From NCBI GenBank assembly GCA_965194375.1, contig CBDAEL010000002.1: 64,000 nt of DNA; one strand, written 5' to 3'. Under the pieces are notes generated by a model that saw nothing but the letters and a program-made list of their open reading frames with translations, was not told the DNA's origin and ran no database searches. Made by a program: the position numbers and the translations under genes. The first letter of the stretch is position 1. Each line of letters opens with the position of its first letter. The stretch is from Tabrizicola_A aquatica (GTDB lineage Bacteria; Pseudomonadota; Alphaproteobacteria; Rhodobacterales; Rhodobacteraceae). Shown here piece after piece: positions 59,117-64,000 of this stretch.

Positions 59117-60052
59117 CTACTGGATCCAGGTGGTCCAGACGGCCTCGTTCTTAGCGATCCATTCAGCCGCCAGTTCCTCAGCCGTACGGCCCTTCTGGTC
59201 GACCTCAAGGATCATGGCGTTGTGATCGGCATTGTTCAGGGTGAACTTGGCCATCATCGACGCCGCAGCCGGATATTTCGCAGCAAAATCATCGCTGTGG
59301 ATCTTCTGCGCCTCGGCCTGAGCGAAACCACAGGCGGTTTCCTTGACCTGAGTTTCCTCAACGCATTCGCCTTCGATGGCGTTCCACTCGACGAATTTCA
59401 GCTCTTCCTCGGCGAAAATCCAATGCGGTTCCCAGAACATCATCAGGATCGGTTCTTTGGCCGCAATCGCGCTTTTCAACTCGGCAAGCATGGCGCCTTC
59501 GCTGCCACCCGGCACCACGTTGAACGGCAAGCCGATAGCTTTGACCACATCAATGTCGCGAGTGCCCCAATCGGCGGGGTAGCCGACCAGACGGCCATTG
59601 GGGAAGGTTTCCGCAGTACCGAAGGCCATGGCGCAGTCATAAAGCGCCGTGTAGCTCGGCAGGCCGGGGCAAAGCTCTTCCATATAGGGCGGATAGATCC
59701 AGCCTTCGCGCGGTTCAAGTCCAAGCGGACCAGCGGCGATGATCGCACCTGACGCCAAACCATTGGTATAGGCCTCGGTCACCGAGTTATCCCAGACCTC
59801 GGGGTTCAGGTCCAACTCGCCCTGTTCGATGGCAGCCAGCTGCGGCAAGGCGCCTGCGATGACCAGCTCGACGTTGTAACCCATCTTCTTCAAAACCTCG
59901 CCTGCGATCTGGGCCGAGAGCACCTGCCCGGTCCATTCGTTTACAGCGATCTTGATCGGATCTGACGATTCGGGGGCCTGAGCTTGGGCGAAAGTGGATG
60001 TTCCCAAGGTCAGTGCAACGGCCAGAAGGCCAAGTCTCGTCTTGCGCGTCAT
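59117..60052 (-). CDS. Glycine-betaine-type substrate-binding protein (OpuAC/ProX family)
   Basis: 311 residues with a cleavable signal peptide (MTRKTRLGLLAVALTLGTST...AQA). OpuAC-like lobes: IKIAVNEWTGQVLSAQIAGE, LDLNPEVWDNSVTEAY, WGTRDIDVVKAIGL, MMFWEPHWIFAEEEL. Several Trp residues could form the aromatic cage for a quaternary ammonium group. First gene of the importer set, upstream of a hairpin. Confidence 0.92.
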   Translation of the reverse strand: MTRKTRLGLLAVALTLGTSTFAQAQAPESSDPIKIAVNEWTGQVLSAQIAGEVLKKMGYNVELVIAGALPQLAAIEQGELDLNPEVWDNSVTEAYTNGLASGAIIAAGPLGLEPREGWIYPPYMEELCPGLPSYTALYDCAMAFGTAETFPNGRLVGYPADWGTRDIDVVKAIGLPFNVVPGGSEGAMLAELKSAIAAKEPILMMFWEPHWIFAEEELKFVEWNAIEGECVEETQVKETACGFAQAEAQKIHSDDFAAKYPAAASMMAKFTLNNADHNAMILEVDQKGRTAEELAAEWIAKNEAVWTTWIQ

Positions 60053-60072
60053 CTTTGTCTCCCTGTTGTTTT

Positions 60073-61806
60073 TTATAGTGTCATTTCCGACAGAAGCTGC
60101 GCCCGGAGCGCGTCCCTGTCATTGGCATAGTCTCTCGCAATTTCAGTTCCGCGTTGGCGGCTTTTCCAAGCCTCATCGGCCAAGATTGGCGCGTCTTCTG
60201 CCGCCGGCAACAGTTTTCCACGGATGATGTCGGCCGCGCGTTCGGCCAGCATGATCGTCGGTCCGTTCAGATCGCCCGCAGTCGCCTGCGGCATAACGGA
60301 AGCATCCACGACCCGCAGGTTCGCGACCCCAATCACGCGGCAGTCAGGATCCACCACGGCCAGCGGATCAGTGCCCATCCGGCACGTGCCGCAGGGATGG
60401 TAGGCACTTTCGACCTTGCGGCGGATGAAATCATCCAAGGCGTCGTCAGACTGTGCCTGCGCCCCGGGTGCAAGTTCGTCGCCCACATATTGCGCCATCG
60501 GCGCTTGGGCGAAAATCTCGCGGCTCAGCCGGATGCAGGCGCGCATTTCCTGCCAATCCTCGGCATGGGTCATATAGTTGAACTGCACACGCGGCAGGCT
60601 TCGCGCATCCGCATCGCGCAAGCGGACCCAGCCTCGGCTTTTCGACCGTTTCGTGCCGACATGAACCTGGAACCCGTGGCCACTTGCCAGGGATTTGCCG
60701 TCATAAGAAATCGCCAAAGGCAGAAAATGGAACTGGATGTCGGGATAGACCAAGCCCGCCCGGCTGCGGATATGGCCGCCGGTCTCGAAATGATTGGTTG
60801 CCCCCAGACCCTTTCGCGTCGTCAGCCATTTCACCCCAATCGCGGCCTTGCCCATGAGGGACATTGAGGGGAACAGGGACACGGGCTTTGTGCAGGCGTA
60901 TTGGACGTAGAGTTCCAGATGATCCATCAGGTTTTCACCCACCCCTGCATGGGGGTGAAGGACAGGAATGCCATGGTCAGCCAGTTCCTGCGCCGGGCCG
61001 ATGCCTGATCGTTTCAGGATCAAAGGTGACATGATGGACCCGGCGGACAGGATCACCTCACGCCGCGCCCCGACAGTTTCTACCTGGCCATGGCACAGGT
61101 ATTCGACGCCGACAGCGGTCTTGCCCTCAAAGAGAATGCGCTTGACCATGGCCCCGGTGACAAGCCGCACCTTCGGATTCTTCAGCGCCGGACGCAGGTA
61201 AACCCGCGCGGCAGATGCGCGCATGCCATCGCCTACGGTCATCTCCATCGGGCCGAAACCCTCATGCTGGCTCTGGTTCATGTTGGCGCTTCGGGCATAG
61301 CCTGCCGCCACCCCAGCATCGACAAAGGCATGGTAAAGCGGGTTGGCCTCAGCCCCCCGCGTGACGTGAAGAGGTCCATCGGTTCCGCGATAGGGCCCGC
61401 CTCCTGCGACGCGTTCCATCTTCTGGAAATAGGGCAGGACATTGGCCCAGTGCCAACCTGTGGCACCCTTGGCCTCCCACAGCTCATAATCCATCGGGTT
61501 GCCGCGCACATAGCACATGCCGTTGATCGAGGAGGACCCCCCCATCCCCTTGCCGCGCGGCAGGTTGATGCGGCGTCCGTTCAGCCCCGGTTCAGGTTCC
61601 GTCACCATCCCCCAGTTGAACCGCTTGGTGTTCATCGGCATGGTCAGGGCTGCGGGCATGGCTACGATGACAGACCGATCACTGCCACCAGCTTCGAGCA
61701 CCAAAACGCTGACACCTGCGTCTTCGGACAGTCGGCGTGCCAGCACAGACCCTGCCGAACCAGCGCCGATGATCACGTAGTCATAGGTTTCCTGTGCTGC
61801 GGTCAT
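60073..61806 (-). CDS. GMC-family FAD oxidoreductase (choline dehydrogenase-like)
   Basis: 577 residues. FAD loop DYVIIGAGSAGSVLARRLSED, GMC signature 1 GKGMGGSSSINGMCYVRG, signature 2 GSIMSPLILKRSGIG, and the active-site AYHPCGTCRMG and VDASVMPQATAGDLNGPTIMLAERAAD. Oxidises a primary alcohol such as choline or a related amino-alcohol. Placed between the cupin and the betaine-type importer; bet-type aldehyde dehydrogenase is not adjacent. Confidence 0.93.
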   Translation of the reverse strand: MTAAQETYDYVIIGAGSAGSVLARRLSEDAGVSVLVLEAGGSDRSVIVAMPAALTMPMNTKRFNWGMVTEPEPGLNGRRINLPRGKGMGGSSSINGMCYVRGNPMDYELWEAKGATGWHWANVLPYFQKMERVAGGGPYRGTDGPLHVTRGAEANPLYHAFVDAGVAAGYARSANMNQSQHEGFGPMEMTVGDGMRASAARVYLRPALKNPKVRLVTGAMVKRILFEGKTAVGVEYLCHGQVETVGARREVILSAGSIMSPLILKRSGIGPAQELADHGIPVLHPHAGVGENLMDHLELYVQYACTKPVSLFPSMSLMGKAAIGVKWLTTRKGLGATNHFETGGHIRSRAGLVYPDIQFHFLPLAISYDGKSLASGHGFQVHVGTKRSKSRGWVRLRDADARSLPRVQFNYMTHAEDWQEMRACIRLSREIFAQAPMAQYVGDELAPGAQAQSDDALDDFIRRKVESAYHPCGTCRMGTDPLAVVDPDCRVIGVANLRVVDASVMPQATAGDLNGPTIMLAERAADIIRGKLLPAAEDAPILADEAWKSRQRGTEIARDYANDRDALRAQLLSEMTL

Positions 61807-61818
61807 CTTTGGCCGCCG

Positions 61819-62178
61819 TTATTCGATGATGACATAGTATTTCAGCATCGGTTCGGATTGCCGCCAGTATCCCTTGAACCCTTTCGGCACAAAGAACGCG
61901 TCCCCCTTAGCGTAGGTTTCGGTGAAACCGTCAGCCTCGAGCGTCACCGAACCTTCCAGCACATACATGAATTCGTCGGCAGCATAGCTGTCGTAAAATT
62001 CGGTGTAGGGCTGTGACCGCCAAATTCCGGTGCGATACTTTGGGTGCGCGCGGTCAAAATACACATGGTCTGCACCCATCGGTGTGCCGCTGACAAAAGT
62101 CGCGGTTTCTTGTGGCACATCGGGCCGCGCCATCCAGCCTTCTGGGCCTGTGGGCGAAAACTTTATCGGCAGGGTCAC
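61819..62178 (-). CDS. Cupin protein (DUF861/EutQ-like)
   Basis: 119 residues. Single cupin barrel: RTGIWRSQPYTEFYDSYAADEFMYVLEGSVTLEADGF and GDAFFVPKGFKGYWRQSEPMLKYYVIIE, characteristic of the DUF861 group. Metal-ligand histidines of standard cupins are mostly absent. Probably a small binding or lyase accessory. First gene of the minus-strand operon, divergent from the LysR gene. Confidence 0.85.
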   Translation of the reverse strand: MTLPIKFSPTGPEGWMARPDVPQETATFVSGTPMGADHVYFDRAHPKYRTGIWRSQPYTEFYDSYAADEFMYVLEGSVTLEADGFTETYAKGDAFFVPKGFKGYWRQSEPMLKYYVIIE

Positions 62179-62279
62179 ACACTTCTCCTGATGTCAACTC
62201 GGGCATCGCCAAAAGCGATGCGGATGACCGAGACGTTAAGGGCGACCTTGTTGATTGCCGAATCAATAATAGTAATGAA

Positions 62280-62298
62280 GGGTAATCTAAAGTTACCC
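62280..62298. promoter_or_regulatory. Inverted repeat, probable LysR-type operator
   Basis: GGGTAA-TCTAAAG-TTACCC lies 15 bp before the lysR ATG and about 100 bp before the cupin operon, in the divergent region. A six-base inverted repeat with a seven-base spacer fits a LysR autoregulatory site. Confidence 0.55.
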
Positions 62299-62312
62299 AA
62301 GGCCGCAGATTG

Positions 62313-63308
62313 ATGCCAACAAGACTTCCACTGACAGCCCTGCGTGCCTTTGAGGCTGCGGCGCGCTATGGCTCGTTGACAGCGGCCGCAAGCGAACTTG
62401 GGGTAACGCGCCCGGCGATCAGTAAACAGATCAAACAGCTAGAGCAGATGCTGAATTGCACGCTGATGAACCGTCTCGGCAATGCGGTTCAACTGACGCC
62501 CGCTGGCCAAGACCTTGCCCATGACGTAGCGCTCGCCTTTGGCCAGATCGCGGCCTCGCTTGAACGCCAGTTGCAGGGAAGGACGTTGCCCAACGTCATC
62601 CGCATCCTCGTTGATCGCGATTTTGCCTCCTCCTTTCTGGCCGGACATATCGGTCAGTTTCTGCTGCACAATCCCGGCGTGTCGGTTGAGGTTGTGGCTG
62701 AAAAGAACGGTAGGATGCGGCTGGACGAGGATTTCAACTTTCGAATCTTTTACGGCCACTTCGGGGCAACGCCCTGTCCGGGTCTGCGCGAAAGGGTCCT
62801 GTGCCGCTGGTACGATCTGGTCGTCTGCACTCCGGATTATGCGCAGGCTCATGTCAGTGACAGTGGTGCGCTTGTCGATGCTCAGCTGCTGATCGACGGC
62901 AACTACAACGTCTGGGACAATTGGTTCGCCCAGACCGGCCTAGCCCATCCTGGCCCGGCCCGCGACGTGACCCATTTCAACGAGACGTCTCTGTGCCTTT
63001 CAACCGCACTGACGGGCGGCGGCATCACCATCGGCGACACGATTCTGGCTTTCCCCTCCATCCGCGCTGGCCGACTGGCGTTACCTTTTCGACACGGGCT
63101 GGAAAGCGAACAGTGCTATGCACTTTTCGACCGCGCAGGACGATTACACACCTCCGCCGAGACGTCCTTCCTGGAGTGGTTGTCCGATGTTGTCCGCCAA
63201 CACGAAACAGAGGTCAGCGCCTTTCTGCAGGAAAGTGGCATCGACATTTGTCATGGTCGAAAGGGGATAAATGATGTGGATGTCTTGGACGTGCCGGTCG
63301 GTTCATAA
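62313..63308 (+). CDS. LysR-family regulator (GcvA-like)
   Basis: 331 residues. N-terminus PLTALRAFEAAARYGSLTAAASELGVTRPAISKQIKQLEQML is the GcvA-type winged helix. The effector domain contains FRIFYGHFGATPCPG and TALTGGGITIGDTI. It carries a C-terminal tail (HGRKGINDVDVLDVPVGS) that may be extra. Probably controls the divergent amine-uptake operon. ATG 62313 is preferred over TTG 62310. Confidence 0.92.
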   Translation: MPTRLPLTALRAFEAAARYGSLTAAASELGVTRPAISKQIKQLEQMLNCTLMNRLGNAVQLTPAGQDLAHDVALAFGQIAASLERQLQGRTLPNVIRILVDRDFASSFLAGHIGQFLLHNPGVSVEVVAEKNGRMRLDEDFNFRIFYGHFGATPCPGLRERVLCRWYDLVVCTPDYAQAHVSDSGALVDAQLLIDGNYNVWDNWFAQTGLAHPGPARDVTHFNETSLCLSTALTGGGITIGDTILAFPSIRAGRLALPFRHGLESEQCYALFDRAGRLHTSAETSFLEWLSDVVRQHETEVSAFLQESGIDICHGRKGINDVDVLDVPVGS

Positions 63309-63527
63309 CGCCGAAACGGATTTCGACCTGCAGCCGTAGCGACCTGGATGGGCTGGGCCATCACGGATCTGACTGCTCTCAATCCCACTTGTGCAGGATC
63401 TACCGAAAACACGGCCTTAAGGCCCGCCAAACAAGAGCATTCCGCCCTGTTGGGCGTTCGAAAACCACGAGAAACCAATGGTCGTTTGCGCGCCTTAGGA
63501 ACAATGGACGCGTCACAGAGTTGGAGC
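63309..63527. other. Spacer between lysR and the IS3 element
   Basis: About 220 bp. A plus-strand frame from 63389 begins RIYRKHGLKARQ, faintly like the N-terminal part of an IS3-type OrfB, then loses any similarity. It could be a very old relic; otherwise nothing is seen. Confidence 0.3.
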
Positions 63528-63555
63528 TGAGCTACTCCCCAACTCTTGGACAGCT
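63528..63555. repeat. Terminal inverted repeat of IS3-family element
   Basis: TGAGCTACTCCCCAACTCTTGGACAG resembles IS3-family ends (TGAnCTGnCCCCnAn..TTGGACAG) and lies 12-40 bp beyond the transposase stop. It marks the right-hand end of the element; the other end is outside the window. Confidence 0.65.
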
Positions 63556-63566
63556 TTCCGGGTTGT

Positions 63567-64000
63567 TTAAGCTACTGCCTGCACCTGCTGATCGGTTTCA
63601 ATGCGGTTAAAGTAGACCACGGCGGGCGGTTGGCCGCCATGGGCAGTGTGAGGGCGTTGGTGGTTGTAGAAGGTGATCCAGCGCCCGATGCCGACCCGTG
63701 CCTGCGATCCGGTTTCCCAGGCGTGCAGATAGACGCATTCATACTTCAGGGACCGCCACAGGCGCTCGATGAAGATGTTGTCGATGCAGCGCCCTTTGCC
63801 GTCCATAGAGATCCGGGTGCCAACCCGTTTCAGCCTGTCAGTCCAGACGAAGGACGTGAACTGGCTGCCCTGATCCGTGTTCATGATCTCGGGCGGGCCG
63901 AACTTATGGATCGCCTCGTTCAAAGCCTCCACGCAGAAGTCGGCTTCCAGCGTGTTGGATATCCGCCAGGCCAGCACCTTGCGGGTATACCAGTCCATGA
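63567..64000 (-). mobile_element. IS3-family transposase OrfB, N-terminus outside window
   Basis: The last 143 residues or so of an IS3-type DDE transposase. NTDQGSQFTSFVW carries the second Asp and, exactly 35 residues later, NIFIERLWRSLKYE carries the Glu (D-35-E). The end is ITFYNHQRPHTAHGGQPPAVVYF. The frame stays open at 64000, where MDWYTRKVLAWR is clearly internal. Intact as far as seen. Confidence 0.93.

Noticed and set aside
63389..63610. Plus-strand frame resembling the start of an IS3 OrfB
   Set aside because: Similarity is limited to about a dozen residues, no stop or frameshift pattern could be traced, and it runs into the opposite IS end.
1..64000. tRNA, rRNA, CRISPR arrays, prophage and toxin-antitoxin genes
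   Set aside because: Looked for on both strands by eye. No repeat-spacer pattern, no cloverleaf with a clear T-arm, and no phage or toxin-like proteins were seen; a covariance-model scan would be decisive.

Overview
The window looks like chromosomal DNA of an alphaproteobacterium, most likely a Rhodobacterales/Rhodobacteraceae member. The reasons are a Fla1-type flagellar cluster with its own rpoN copy and a fleT-like activator (an arrangement I know from Rhodobacter sphaeroides), long tightly overlapped catabolic operons, and many ABC importers for sugars and quaternary amines. By eye the first ~22 kb is less GC-rich than the ~40 kb of catabolic DNA after it. No tRNA, rRNA or CRISPR array was recognised.

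Region 1 (1-22157) is flagellar. A short flagellin gene runs off the left edge. rpoN follows on the opposite strand. A nearly unbroken minus-strand block then reads fleT-fliEFGHIJ / fliKLMN / fliOPQR-flhB-small membrane gene / a four-gene unit of unfamiliar proteins (bitopic coiled-coil protein, PDZ-like membrane protein, two half-size cyclic-nucleotide-binding-like proteins). Sequences with the sigma-54 GG-N10-GC signature lie just upstream of fleT, fliK, fliO, the unfamiliar unit, fliC, fliS and possibly rpoN. They tie the unknown genes to the RpoN-controlled flagellar regulon. fliS and four small orphan genes close the block.

Region 2 (22901-42012) is a sugar-acid/deoxysugar catabolic locus. 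An aldose dehydrogenase (AKR), an amidohydrolase-type lactonase, a UxaA-type dehydratase, an SDR dehydrogenase and a FAH-family hydrolase together match every step of oxidative L-fucose breakdown to pyruvate and lactate. Also present are a GntR/FCD regulator, a xylose-isomerase-like protein, a BtpA / M42-peptidase-like / FGGY-kinase / creatininase-like operon, two FucU mutarotases, two PfkB kinases and a complete MalEFGK-type ABC importer. A palindromic motif CATGYTAGYATG occurs in exactly the three divergent intergenic regions of this locus and is probably the GntR operator.

Region 3 (42486-49558) is a LysR-linked operon: LDH2-family dehydrogenase, a possible small exported protein, aldehyde dehydrogenase, M19-like dipeptidase homologue without the usual N-terminal metal motif, an unknown 554-residue protein and a DUF3726-like protein. 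Region 4 (50119-63308) follows a decayed IS6-type transposase remnant. It is a LysR-linked operon of cupin, GMC oxidoreductase, glycine-betaine-type ABC importer with a fused double permease, histone-deacetylase-like deacylase, three further alcohol/quinone dehydrogenases, a metallo-beta-lactamase-fold hydrolase and an EamA transporter. This suggests uptake and breakdown of an acylated or quaternary amino-alcohol. The window ends inside an IS3-family insertion sequence.
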